A DNA stretch of 64,000 bases from Mycobacterium sp. 050128 (GTDB lineage Bacteria > Actinomycetota > Actinomycetes > Mycobacteriales > Mycobacteriaceae), in NCBI RefSeq assembly GCF_036409155.1, contig NZ_JAZGLW010000001.1, positions 2,542,001-2,606,000 of the forward strand, read 5' to 3'. This document shows positions 1-8,208 of this stretch, piece by piece. Position numbers and translations under genes: made by a program. Under the pieces are notes generated by a model. That model made no database searches, had not been told where the DNA came from, and saw only the letters and a list, made by a program, of their open reading frames with translations. Each line of letters begins with the position of its first letter. Position 1 is the first letter of the stretch.

Positions 1-603
1 CGAGCCATCGTGGGGCTCGTCGCCGATGCTGGCGATGCTGACGACGTTTATCGGACCATCGATTTCGCGATGGCGCGGTGGGGGCGCCTAGACGTCATCG
101 TGAACAACGCCGGAGCGGGCGTCCTCGCCGCGCTCGCCGACGTTTCGATCGAAGCAATATTCAACACATTCCGAATCAACGTGATCGGCCCTACTCTCAT
201 GGCTAAGGCGGCCCTTCCGCATCTGGCCCGATCACACGGCAGCATCATCAATGTGTCCAGTACATACGGGTCGAAACCTGCTGCTGGCTTGTCTCACTAT
301 GCGGCAAGTAAAGCCGCGGTCGAGCATCTCACGCGCTGCTGGGCGCTTGAACTGGCCTCCACAGGCATCCGGGTGAATGCGATCGCATCGGGGCCTGTCG
401 AAACGGCATTTCTAAAGGAAAGGATGGGACTCAGCGAGGACGCGATAAAGGAAGTCAAAGCCCTGGAGACGGCAACCATTCCGCTGGGGCGGCGCGGCGT
501 CCCCGACGACGTCGCAGCCTGGATCATCAAGCTGACCGATCCCGGTTCGGACTGGGTCACCGGTCAAGTTCTCGCCGTGGACGGCGGCCTCGCCGTCACA
601 TAG
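1..603 (+). CDS. SDR-family oxidoreductase, 5' end outside window
   Basis: This is the C-terminal part of a classical short-chain dehydrogenase/reductase. The reading frame is open from base 1, so the TGxxxGxG cofactor-binding start lies upstream of the window. Visible are the NNAG motif, a catalytic Ser in NVSSTYGS, the YAASK (YxxxK) active site, and the C-terminal VTGQVLAVDGG that closes most FabG-like SDRs. The family uses NAD(P)H on carbonyl or hydroxyl substrates; the substrate here is unknown. A GTG at base 10 could be mistaken for a start but would give a protein without the nucleotide-binding fold. Confidence 0.9.
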   Translation, partial: RAIVGLVADAGDADDVYRTIDFAMARWGRLDVIVNNAGAGVLAALADVSIEAIFNTFRINVIGPTLMAKAALPHLARSHGSIINVSSTYGSKPAAGLSHYAASKAAVEHLTRCWALELASTGIRVNAIASGPVETAFLKERMGLSEDAIKEVKALETATIPLGRRGVPDDVAAWIIKLTDPGSDWVTGQVLAVDGGLAVT

Positions 604-636
604 CTCCTCGTCACGGCTCCTTTTCGTACTCCACTA

Positions 637-790
637 TTGATTAAACCTTTGCACCCGAGTCCTATGACCGCGGCCCTGGCACGGCGAGTCGGTCGCGCTC
701 GCTTCGAACAGCACAACACCTTCGAAGACTTCGACTTCACCCTCAGCCCCAAGCTGCCCGCCGCGATGCTCGATCTCCGCTGGGAGCTTA
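637..790 (+). pseudogene. IS21-family istB remnant
   Basis: A short frame reads ARRVGRARFEQHNTFEDFDF followed by a PKLPAAMLDL-like segment. This resembles the N-terminal region of IstB-type ATPase helpers of IS21 elements, where a basic RxARFxxxxTLEDFDF stretch precedes the AAA domain. Nothing after it looks like a Walker A region, and the frame runs antisense into the next gene. It is read as a decayed scrap of an insertion sequence. The assignment rests on pattern memory of about 30 residues. Confidence 0.5.
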
Positions 791-794
791 CAGG

Positions 795-1661
795 TCACCG
801 GGTTGGCAGTGTGCCCGGCGCGGCGCGGACGTCGTTGATGTAGTCGCCGAGTGTGAGCTCGAGTGGGCCGGGCTGTTGGAAGCCGTCTTTGAGTGCTTGG
901 GCGATGATCGATGCGGCGGCGGGGCGCGCAAAGGCCCCGATGAGTGTGTCCATTTCGGAGAGCAGGGTCGCGTCGGCAGGTAGTGACGCGTTGTTCACGA
1001 ACCGTTTGATGTCGGCGAGGGCGAGCAGGTCGAAGCGTGACACCCGATGTGCGAATGCGTCGACGAATGCGTCGAATTCGGCATCGGGGATGGCCCTGTT
1101 GACGTATCCGTAGCGCTCGGCCAGCTCACCGGTGAAATCGTGGCCGCCGAGGAGGATCTCCAGGGCCCGTCCGCGGCCGACTATCGTGGGTAGCCGGCTG
1201 GATGGACCACCGCCTGGGATGGCGGCGAAGCCGACTTCGAATTGTCCGAGGATCGCCCGTTCGCGGCTGGCGAAGCGGATGTCGGTGGCCAGCGCTAGCT
1301 CGCTGCCGGCGGCACGCGCTCGGCCGCGGATGGCGCTGATCGTCACGGCTGGCAATTTGCTGATCCGGATCAGCAGATTGGTCCAGTGATGAAACGGCGA
1401 GGGCGCGGTGGGCAGCGCCGTGAGTGGTGAGGGGTCGGCTGCGACGTCAACGTGGTTAAGGAAGAAGTCGGGGTTGGCGCTTTCGAACACGATGACGGCA
1501 ACGTGGTGGTCTTGTTCGATTTCGGTGAGGAGTTGGTGAAGTTCGACGACCATCAGCGGGTCGACGAGGTTGATGGGCGGGTTGTCGAACGTGACCCGCC
1601 ACAGTGCAGGGGTGGTGCGTGTGACGCTGAAGCGTGGCGAAGTGTCGGCTTGGGTGCTCAT
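795..1661 (-). CDS. Enoyl-CoA hydratase/isomerase family protein
   Basis: A 288-residue crotonase-fold protein. It shows the N-terminal VTFDNPPINL strand, an oxyanion-hole segment AIRGRARAAGSELALATDIRFAS-like (given in part), and PGGGPSSRLPTIVGRGRALEILL. The usual catalytic Glu region reads EVGFAAIPGGG, so hydratase activity is uncertain and another crotonase reaction is possible. The start ATG has AAGGAA eight bases upstream. It is the last gene of a minus-strand run with two peroxiredoxin-like genes and a PPOX gene. Just upstream of its start lies a fragment of a PPOX gene that once overlapped it. Confidence 0.85.
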   Translation of the reverse strand: MSTQADTSPRFSVTRTTPALWRVTFDNPPINLVDPLMVVELHQLLTEIEQDHHVAVIVFESANPDFFLNHVDVAADPSPLTALPTAPSPFHHWTNLLIRISKLPAVTISAIRGRARAAGSELALATDIRFASRERAILGQFEVGFAAIPGGGPSSRLPTIVGRGRALEILLGGHDFTGELAERYGYVNRAIPDAEFDAFVDAFAHRVSRFDLLALADIKRFVNNASLPADATLLSEMDTLIGAFARPAAASIIAQALKDGFQQPGPLELTLGDYINDVRAAPGTLPTR

Positions 1662-1727
1662 CGCGTTTCCTTGGGGTTGTGGGTGAAGTCCTGCGCGCCC
1701 GGTGGGCGTTGTTGATGGCGATCACTG
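1662..1727 (-). pseudogene. 3' remnant of a PPOX-family gene
   Basis: On the minus strand this stretch translates in pieces to VIAINNAH and DFTHNPKETR-stop. It matches the VIAIDNANQHTLDFTHNPTE end of the intact PPOX gene at 2334-2981, with a one-base shift. An 18-base block (1674-1691) is identical to 2575-2592. The remnant stop TGA overlaps the ATG of the enoyl-CoA hydratase gene, so an ancestral PPOX gene ended exactly there. The upstream peroxiredoxin-like gene now ends inside it. Confidence 0.7.
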
Positions 1728-2303
1728 TTGGCGTGCGGTGGCGAGTATTTCGTCCACCGTCCATTGGTCGTAGGCGTGGCTGCCGTACTTGGCGGCGAGG
1801 ATTCGTCCATCGGGCCCGATGAGCAGATCGGCGGGCAGTCCGAGGTTGCCGTTGGTCGGTGAGGCGGGCAGTGGTGAGCGGCGTTTGGCGATCGCGGTCT
1901 TGATGGCGTGCCAGTATCCGCCGGGCAGCGCGCGCCAGGCCGCGAGTCTGAGGGCTTTTGTCGAGGCTTCCACCCCGAATCGGCGGTAGAGATCCTTGTC
2001 GGGGTCGCCGACCACCGCAAAGGGCATATCGTCTTGGTATTTGCGCAGCTCGGCGGCGGTGGAGTGGAACACCACCACTTCGCGGATGCCTGCGGTGTTG
2101 ATCTCCTCGATTCGTCCGCTGATCGAGCGCAGGTGCAGATTGCATACCGGGCAGCCTGCGAAACGCCGGAACTGCAGGTGCGTTAGCGCGCCCGTGGGGT
2201 CGGGAATCTGTACGGGTTCGTCGTTGAGTCCCCTAAGCAGCAGGGTGGGGAACTGCTCGCCGACAGTGACGCGCTTGGATCGTGCTGGGGCCGTGCGGGC
2301 CAT
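1722..2303 (-). CDS. Peroxiredoxin-like (AhpC/TSA superfamily) protein
   Basis: A 193-residue thioredoxin-fold protein of the peroxiredoxin-like subgroup that carries FAGCPVCNLHL. Cys51 and Cys54 form a CxxC that would be the redox centre. The lines VVVFHSTAAEL, FAVVGDPDKDLYRRFGV and GLPADLLIGPDGRI are typical of the fold. It is a paralogue of the gene at 17076-17639, sharing the FAGCPxCNxHL and HAYDQWxVDEIL segments. It probably reduces peroxides or acts as a thiol oxidoreductase in the cytosol; the substrate is unknown. It lies 30 bases downstream of the PPOX gene, probably in one operon. Confidence 0.85.
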   Translation of the reverse strand: MARTAPARSKRVTVGEQFPTLLLRGLNDEPVQIPDPTGALTHLQFRRFAGCPVCNLHLRSISGRIEEINTAGIREVVVFHSTAAELRKYQDDMPFAVVGDPDKDLYRRFGVEASTKALRLAAWRALPGGYWHAIKTAIAKRRSPLPASPTNGNLGLPADLLIGPDGRILAAKYGSHAYDQWTVDEILATARQQ

Positions 2304-2333
2304 GATGATCTCCTTCTACTGATGGGCCGATGG

Positions 2334-2981
2334 TCAGGTCGGGCGAGCAGATGCCCACCGTCGACGATCAATTCGGTGCCGGCGGGCGTTCACTCGCCTC
2401 GTCGGCTCGTAGTGTGCCGGGCGGGGAGTTCGTTGGGGGGCCGGAGGGTCCACGCCCGCGTCGTCGTCGTCGACCACGTTCGGACCCGGCCCCTTTCCGC
2501 TAGGGCCACACCGCACTTCGATGTGTCTTGCCCCGATGTGTTGCTTTGGTTGCGGTGCTCGTCCGGCTTCCGTTGGGTTGTGGGTGAAGTCCAGCGTGTG
2601 CTGGTTGGCGTTGTCGATCGCGATGACAAAGCACACGCGTCCGGGGCCGCGGCTCGGGAAGGCGGCGCCGGTGTATTTGATTGAGATCGGGTCCATGTAG
2701 TGGCAGGCGGCGTCGTCGCGGACTGCGATGACCCTGCCCTGCAGGGCGGCCATCCGGTAGGGGTTGTCGAACGCGGTGATCGACAGGCCGACGCGAGGGT
2801 CGCGGCGCATGTCCTTGGCCTTCGGGGCCTTGGCATGGGTGCAGATCAGGACGTTGTCGTCCTCGCGCGCGACCCACACCACCCAATTGCGGGGATGACC
2901 GCCGGCCGAAACTGTGGACAGGTGCGCGTAATTCGGTCCGTCAATAAGCACCCGGATGCTGGCCGGGATCGGGCTCGACAT
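2334..2981 (-). CDS. PPOX-class FMN/F420-dependent oxidoreductase, 3' read-through
   Basis: Residues 5-138 form a small split-barrel domain of the pyridoxamine-5'-phosphate-oxidase-like superfamily (AHLSTVSAGGHPRNWVVWVA, RDPRVGLSITAFDNPYR, GRVCFVIAIDNA). In actinobacteria such proteins often use F420 or FMN; the substrate is unknown. The domain should end near DFTHNP. The related remnant at 1662-1727 has a stop four codons later (NPKETR-stop), whereas here bases have changed and about 75 low-complexity, Pro/Arg-rich residues follow. The tail is therefore probably read-through. The ATG at 2981 was chosen because the domain begins there; the upstream frame is not protein-like. Confidence 0.8.
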   Translation of the reverse strand: MSSPIPASIRVLIDGPNYAHLSTVSAGGHPRNWVVWVAREDDNVLICTHAKAPKAKDMRRDPRVGLSITAFDNPYRMAALQGRVIAVRDDAACHYMDPISIKYTGAAFPSRGPGRVCFVIAIDNANQHTLDFTHNPTEAGRAPQPKQHIGARHIEVRCGPSGKGPGPNVVDDDDAGVDPPAPQRTPRPAHYEPTRRVNARRHRIDRRRWASARPT

Positions 2982-3102
2982 CCTCACCGCCCGCGCCGCT
3001 TGGCCGGGGAAGAGGCGGCGGGCACCAGGCGGCTCGGCTGCATGTGTTCCGTCGGGCTGGTCTGGCGGCACGGCAGCGGCCTGCAGCGGTGTGCGGCGTT
3101 GC

Positions 3103-3594
3103 TCATCGCGCGTCGGGGTGCTCGGACAGGTACCGGACGAAACCGATGACGTCGTCGGCAACCAGCCGCCCGATGGCCCCGCTCGAGTACACCGCGAGCC
3201 GCACCGTCCCATCAGGTGCCAGCACGAAGCCCGTCGATTGCAGATAACGGGGATGGTCGTTGACGTAGGCACCCGTCGCCGCAGCGATCGCGTCGGCGTC
3301 GGCGCTATGGCCAACCGGGAAACGCAGCTTGTGCTTGGCGACCAGCGCAGCCGAGGTCTGCTCATCATCCACCGACAAGGCGATCACCTTGACGTTGAGT
3401 TCACTGAGCGTGTCGAGCGCGCGGGAGAACCCGGCCAGCTGGGCATTGCAGTATGGGCACCACGACCCGCGGTAGATCAAGATGACGCCGTAGGACCCGG
3501 CGAGATCGCCGGGCAGGGAGATCGTGGCGCCGCCGACGGCGGGAACCTCGATCCGGGGAAACAGCTGACCATAATCGAGTCGGGACATCGGCAT
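3103..3594 (-). CDS. Peroxiredoxin, AhpC/TSA family
   Basis: A 163-residue thioredoxin-fold peroxidase with the motif RGSWCPYCNAQL. Cys46 would be the peroxidatic cysteine and Cys49 could be the resolving partner. The C-terminal GFVLAPDGTVRLAVYSSG is the usual beta-strand pair. It probably detoxifies organic or hydrogen peroxide in the cytosol. It is the first gene of the minus-strand run towards the PPOX, peroxiredoxin-like and enoyl-CoA hydratase genes. Its start faces a TetR gene across 85 bases that carry two copies of one palindrome, so repression by that TetR is likely. Confidence 0.9.
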   Translation of the reverse strand: MPMSRLDYGQLFPRIEVPAVGGATISLPGDLAGSYGVILIYRGSWCPYCNAQLAGFSRALDTLSELNVKVIALSVDDEQTSAALVAKHKLRFPVGHSADADAIAAATGAYVNDHPRYLQSTGFVLAPDGTVRLAVYSSGAIGRLVADDVIGFVRYLSEHPDAR

Positions 3595-3611
3595 CCTTCC
3601 GAGGGGTTGGG

Positions 3612-3627
3612 TGGACTACTCGGTCCA
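3612..3627. promoter_or_regulatory. Palindromic operator 1 (TetR type)
   Basis: TGGACTACTCGGTCCA: 5-bp inverted arms TGGAC/GTCCA in a 16-bp site. The same layout recurs at 3645-3660, 33 bp (about three helical turns) away centre to centre. It lies between the peroxiredoxin gene and the divergent TetR gene. Confidence 0.7.
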
Positions 3628-3644
3628 TCATGATGACATAGGAG

Positions 3645-3660
3645 TGGACTGGCAAGTCCA
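3645..3660. promoter_or_regulatory. Palindromic operator 2 (TetR type)
   Basis: TGGACTGGCAAGTCCA: perfect 6-bp arms TGGACT/AGTCCA around a 4-bp spacer, ending 19 bases before the TetR ATG. Together with the copy at 3612-3627 it is the expected autoregulatory operator of that TetR. The half-site differs by one base from the TGTACT half-site near the related TetR at 16337-17017. Confidence 0.75.
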
Positions 3661-3679
3661 GTGTCGGTAGGCTGCGGTC

Positions 3680-4309
3680 ATGGTGTCAACGGAGGGCCCT
3701 GCTGGTTCGCGGCTGACGGCTCGCGGCGCGGCGACTAGAGCCCGCATCGTCGCGGCGGCGGCGTCGCTGGTGCAGGAGCACGGGGTGGCCGGAACCAGCC
3801 TGGACGATGTCATGGCCGTCACCGCCACCAGCAAGTCGCAGCTGTATCACTACTTCGCCAACAAGGACGCGCTCATTCGCGAGGTGATCACCATCCAGCT
3901 CGGCCGCGTGATCGCCGCCCAGGAGCCCGACCTTCGCGAGGTCTCGTCGTGGGAGGGTCTGCAGCGCTGGTGTGATCACCTCGTTGCCATGACCCGCGCG
4001 AGGCAGGGTGTCGGCGGCTGCCCCCTTGGCTCGCTGGTCGGTGAACTCGCTGAGCGATCCGAGACTGCGCGACACGTGCTCGCGCAGTGCTTTGCCGAAT
4101 GGGAATCGTATCTGTCCGCGGGCTTTGTGGCCATGCGCGACAACGGCGAACTGGCCGCCGAGGCCGACCCGGCCGAGCTCGCGTTGACAATGATGAGCGC
4201 GCTGCAAGGCGGTCTGCTGATGGCGCAGACCATGCGCAGCGCCCGCCCCGTCGAACTCGCCCTGAACATGGCGCTCGGGCACGTCAGTGCTTACCGGCGC
4301 AACCCATAG
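3680..4309 (+). CDS. TetR/AcrR-family regulator (LmrA/YxaF-like)
   Basis: 209 residues. Residues 12-58 form the TetR helix-turn-helix (ATRARIVAAAASLV, TSLDDVMAVTATSKSQLYHY). The ligand domain contains GGCPLGSLVGELAE; a GCPLG cysteine segment is also present in the paralogue at 16337-17017 and is seen in LmrA/YxaF-type regulators. That cysteine could sense oxidants or electrophiles (inference). It diverges from the peroxiredoxin operon, with two palindromes between, so it probably represses both. Start ATG at 3680. Confidence 0.9.
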   Translation: MVSTEGPAGSRLTARGAATRARIVAAAASLVQEHGVAGTSLDDVMAVTATSKSQLYHYFANKDALIREVITIQLGRVIAAQEPDLREVSSWEGLQRWCDHLVAMTRARQGVGGCPLGSLVGELAERSETARHVLAQCFAEWESYLSAGFVAMRDNGELAAEADPAELALTMMSALQGGLLMAQTMRSARPVELALNMALGHVSAYRRNP

Positions 4310-4464
4310 GCGCGACGGCGCTGATCAGCCAGCAGCCTGCGACTCAGTCGACGTCAGCTCGCCGGCAGGGCGGCCCCACCCGAGAGGCTGGTTCGGATCG
4401 GCAGCGACGCCACGGCCAACCCGACGCTGTTGTGCCGCGACCGTCTTGGATGGATAGGTGCGGC

Positions 4465-5170
4465 TCAACGGGCTGAGATCGCGAGGATGCGTTCGGCGTT
4501 GGCGTGGGCGATCTTTGCCCGGTCACCGGCACTGAGCGTTGTTCGCTGCAGCCGGGCGACGGCCTCTTGCGAGGACTCATACGGGTAGTCCACGGAAAAC
4601 ATGACAGCATCGGCGCCCACCTCCAGCACCGCCCCGGTCAGGGTCGCCGGCGAGAACACCCCGCTGGTGGTGAACACGATGTTGGTGCCGATGTAGGCCG
4701 ATGGTGGTTGCTTGAGCGGTGTGCCGGGTTGGATGGTGCGGACACGCGAGTCGAGCCTGCTGCGCTGCAACGGCAAGAACGCGCCCATGTGGCCCAAGAT
4801 CAGGGTGGCCGAAGGGATGGCGGTCGGAAAACTCCGGCGAAGAGTATCCGCAGGGCGTGGCCGCTGACCGCGGCGCCCCAACTCCCCGTCGGGCCATACA
4901 GTTCGCGCCGACCGTCCAGGGCATGCCACCGATCGGCCGGCGGGGCGCCCGGGTGCAGATACAGCGCTACGCCCAGCGCTTCCAAGGCGGCCCAAACCTC
5001 GTCGTACTCGGGTGCATCCAGGCAGTGTCCGCCCGGTCTGTGGATGCAGTCATTGACCAGCGCCCCGGACAACCCGAGCTGTCGCACGCAGCGTTCCAGC
5101 TCGACCGCCGCCCCGGCCGGGTCCTGCAGCGGCAAGGCCGCAAAACCGCGGAACCCAAGGGTGTAATTTC
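4465..5170 (-). pseudogene. Decayed amidohydrolase-2 family gene
   Basis: Two minus-strand frames together read like an aminocarboxymuconate-semialdehyde decarboxylase-type amidohydrolase. The first (about 5170-4830) has FRGFAALPLQDPAGAAVELE and ALGVALYLHPGAPP. The second (about 4850-4465) has ATLILGHMGAFLP and FSVDYPYESSQEA, ending at AISAR-stop. LHPGAPP, the ILGHMG histidine and the SVDYP aspartate are the metal-site motifs of that family. The frames change near 4835, where a few bases are missing, and roughly the first 100 residues are absent. The product cannot be made intact. Confidence 0.75.
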
Positions 5171-6418
5171 ATCGTTTCGGCGCCGATTCCGTCTGAAGTC
5201 CTCACGCCCAACGGCTGTGTCGCCGCCGTGGTGGTGACTGCTGGGGCCGAAAGTACTGGCGCTCCTAAAATCCTTAGCGGTCGGGCGCGATGCGCTGATT
5301 GTGCCGTCGGCGCTGGCGAGTTGGCGGCGTGCACATTTTTGAACGAACAGCGGATGAGGTCGCACAGGGGGCTGGTGTCCAAGCGGGCGTAAGCATGTTT
5401 GGTCGCGGCCGACAGGCCGATCTTGCAGACAGCATGGCTTTTCGGCAGTCGAAGACGGCGACAGAGCGTCCGGGTTCGCAAACGGCGACGGCCAGCTGCA
5501 GGAGCGCGGCGCGAAGGACTTTAACGTGGTCGCCTATTCCCCCCTGCACGGGGCAACGCCGCGGCATCCCGATTCCGAGACCAATCTCCTTGTGCCGCTA
5601 GACCATACCGCGGCTGCCGCGAAGTCCAGTATCCACCGTGTCATCGGCGTCACCGTCACGATGTGCACGTCCGATTCGGATATCGAACTGGCACAGGCGT
5701 TCTGTTCACACCGCATCCCACTCGAAGCCACTGTGATGATGGTCAGCGGACGGCGGACGTTCGCGCTCAGCTGAAGGAGGCGGCGGTCGGGATTCCGATG
5801 CTGTCCTCGGTGTTGGCGCTTTTGTTGCTGTCGTTCGCCCGGCAAGCCAGGCCGGGCTGGCCGTGGTGGCGTGTCTGGGGGCGACTCGGTGAACGTCGAT
5901 ACCAGCCCGACTACTTCCGCTTCTCCGTAGGCCCGCGGTAAGACATTGTTCAAGCTTGCGGGAGGGGCGTCTGTGTTGCTTGTGGTGGCGAACCCCGCAG
6001 ATTTCTAGGGCAGTGCAGGGCGGTGGACGAGGCCGGGTTTCGACTCGCGGTGATCATAACGGTGGCCGCTCGCAACAGGAACTGCAAACTTATTGTGCGG
6101 GCGCCACGGTTTGTTGTCGGGTGGGCGCATGGACTCTGACGATGCAGGAGAACATCGATACCCACCGCACTGCGACGTCCGCGTGGCCGGATCGTCTATC
6201 AGGTCATCGAGCGCTGTGCGGGACGGGAATGCGGTGCCAGCAGGCGCAGTTCATTGCGCAGACCCGATTGCGCAGACCCGTCTGCCTCGGAGGGTTGAAG
6301 TCCTTGGAGCCGGGCTTGTTGATCCGGTTCAGCGATACGAGTGCGCTACAGCTACGTAATGGATCCATAACCAGGAATATCTATCGTGCGACAGATTGGT
6401 AGCAAGGGAGTCTGCAGA
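5171..6418. other. 1.2-kb stretch without a recognisable intact gene
   Basis: Several short open frames occur on both strands but none has a coherent domain, good start site or codon pattern like its neighbours. A minus-strand piece near 5300-5560 containing GDHVKVLRAALLQLAVAV might be a transposase scrap, but this is only a faint resemblance. The stretch reads as decayed accessory DNA. Its last 60 bases should hold the promoter of the sulfonate operon; the 10-bp palindrome ATGGATCCAT at 6359-6368 is the only dyad noted there. Confidence 0.5.
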
Positions 6419-7387
6419 ATGTCGACGCTCCGAGTTCGCGGCGGCCGGCTAGCCCGGTTGGTCGGCCGCATTGGATTTGTTGTGGCACTCGTGCTCTTCG
6501 TAGGTGGCTGTGGCGGGGGCGGTGGTGCCCCGGATACAGTCCGGATTGGGACTTTCGCCAGCGCAGTCGATTACGCACCGTTCTATATCGCGCGCAAGCA
6601 ACGGTTGTTCGAATCCGCCGTCGGCGCCGGCACGAAAGTCGACTACGTGGAATTCGACTCGGCGCCAGCCGTCACAGAAGCGTTGGCGACAAACCGGGTC
6701 GACATGGTCTTCATGGCCGAGCCGCCGGCTCTAATCGCCGCGGCGGCGGGAGTTCATTGCAGGATTGTGGCTCTGGGCGCGAGCCTGGTCCAGGACATCC
6801 TCGTACCGATCGACAGCAAGATCGCGAGCGCTGCCGATTTGGGCGGAGCGCGCGTCGGTGTGTTAGCGGGTACGTCGTCGCATTACGCCTTGATCAAGAT
6901 CGCCAAGGATGCCGGCGTCGATCCCAAGTTAATTCAAGTGATCGATATGGCCCCGCCGGACGCGAAGGCGGCGTTCGAATCAGGTCACCTGGATGCGTGG
7001 GCGGTGTGGCCGCCGTTCGTGCAGCAGCAGCTTGTCCAGAAGACCGCCAGGCTGCTACCGGCAGGCGATGCTGCGATCCAGTCCATCGCGGTTGCACGGC
7101 CCGGGCTGGCCGAAGATGCACTGGCCGTTTACTCCGCTTTGGTCGCTGCCATCGGCAAAGCAAAGGAGTTCATCCGCGCATCACCGGCAGAAGCGAAATC
7201 GATTGTGGCCACTGAAGTTCGGGTCGATCCGGAGGTGGTCGAATTGGCCTGGCCGCGCCACGACTTCACCGCCACGCTGACTCAGGAGGTCATTGCCGAC
7301 ATCCAGGCGAAGGCCGATTTCCTGGCCGATGCTGGCTTCATTCAGCAGAAGGTCGATGTCAAGGACCTGGTCGGACCTCCGCGATGA
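6419..7387 (+). CDS. ssuA: ABC transporter substrate-binding lipoprotein, sulfonate/nitrate type
   Basis: A 322-residue SsuA/NMT1-like periplasmic binding protein. Signal peptide residues 12-30 end in FVGG-Cys31, a lipobox, so it should be anchored to the outer face of the membrane. VRIGTFASAVDYAPFYIARKQ, ALATNRVDMVFMAEPPAL and AAFESGHLDAWAVWPPF are family features. The ATG at 6419 is preceded by AAGGGAG at good spacing; an upstream in-frame GTG at 6386 lacks a site. It starts a four-gene unit with a permease, ATPase and alkanesulfonate monooxygenase-like enzyme, so the ligand is probably an organosulfonate (inference). Confidence 0.85.
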   Translation: MSTLRVRGGRLARLVGRIGFVVALVLFVGGCGGGGGAPDTVRIGTFASAVDYAPFYIARKQRLFESAVGAGTKVDYVEFDSAPAVTEALATNRVDMVFMAEPPALIAAAAGVHCRIVALGASLVQDILVPIDSKIASAADLGGARVGVLAGTSSHYALIKIAKDAGVDPKLIQVIDMAPPDAKAAFESGHLDAWAVWPPFVQQQLVQKTARLLPAGDAAIQSIAVARPGLAEDALAVYSALVAAIGKAKEFIRASPAEAKSIVATEVRVDPEVVELAWPRHDFTATLTQEVIADIQAKADFLADAGFIQQKVDVKDLVGPPR

Positions 7388-8208
7388 CGATGATGGTGAC
7401 TGCGCCCGTGGCGACAAATGCGCCCCGTCGACGCCGGCGGTTCTTCGATCGTCTGACAAGCTGCGTACTTGCGCTGGCCGTACCGATCGGACTGGTCGTG
7501 GCATGGCACGTCGCGGTGGTCAGCGGCGTCCTGCCGCACACGCTCGTTGCTGGACCGCTCGACTCACTCGAAGCGTTCGTCAGGCTGGCGATGGATGGAA
7601 CGCTGATCGAGCACGCGTGGGTCAGTGTGCGCCGCATAGCGATTGGCTTTGCCATCGGCAGCACGGTCGGCATTCTGGCAGGGGCGGTGATCGGCACCAG
7701 CCCGTTGGCAGCCAAAATCCTGGAGCCCACCGCCTTGACGTTGATTCCGGTCCCGGCGGTGGCGTGGATTCCGGTGCTGGTCATCGTGTTTGGCATCGGA
7801 GAGCTCTCAAAGGTGACCTTGGTGGCGATCGGGTCCGCCACCACGCTGATCCTGGCGACCGCTGCGGGGATTCGTTCTGCCTCGCAAGATCTCGTGGAGG
7901 TCGCGCAGCTCTACGAGAAGTCGCGCTGGACAGTGCTGCGGACGGTGTTGCTGCCGTCGGCGGCTCCGTCGATTGTCGCATCGGCGCGCGTTGCGATGGC
8001 GCTGTCGTGGACACTGTTGGTCGCGGCGGAGGTCATCGCGTCGGCTAACGGGTTGGGATGGCTCATCTGGGATTCGCGCAACTTCGCACGGCCCGCTGCC
8101 ATGATCGCCGGAATGCTCGCAATCGGCATTCTCGGAAAGGCCACCGATGGGCTTCTCGCCCGCTTCGGCCGCTACCTCACCCGCTGGGACCGCTCCTACC
8201 GTGGCTGA
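7384..8208 (+). CDS. ssuC: ABC transporter permease, SsuC/TauC type
   Basis: A 274-residue integral membrane permease with about six hydrophobic helices. The EAA-like loop reads ELSKVTLVAIGSATTLILAT then SASQDLVEVAQLY, followed by VLLPSAAPSIVASARVAMALS, the BPD_transp_1 signature. The ATG overlaps the stop of the binding-protein gene (ATGA), showing translational coupling. It forms the channel for the ligand captured by the lipoprotein. Confidence 0.9.
   Translation: MTMMVTAPVATNAPRRRRRFFDRLTSCVLALAVPIGLVVAWHVAVVSGVLPHTLVAGPLDSLEAFVRLAMDGTLIEHAWVSVRRIAIGFAIGSTVGILAGAVIGTSPLAAKILEPTALTLIPVPAVAWIPVLVIVFGIGELSKVTLVAIGSATTLILATAAGIRSASQDLVEVAQLYEKSRWTVLRTVLLPSAAPSIVASARVAMALSWTLLVAAEVIASANGLGWLIWDSRNFARPAAMIAGMLAIGILGKATDGLLARFGRYLTRWDRSYRG

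Noticed and set aside
5274..5567. Possible transposase fragment (GDHVKVLRAALLQL)
   Set aside because: The resemblance to IS1380-type transposases is a few residues only and the flanks do not continue the match.
5956..6402. 148-residue plus-strand open frame
   Set aside because: No domain, no ribosome site, Cys/Arg-rich low-quality translation; left as part of the decayed stretch.
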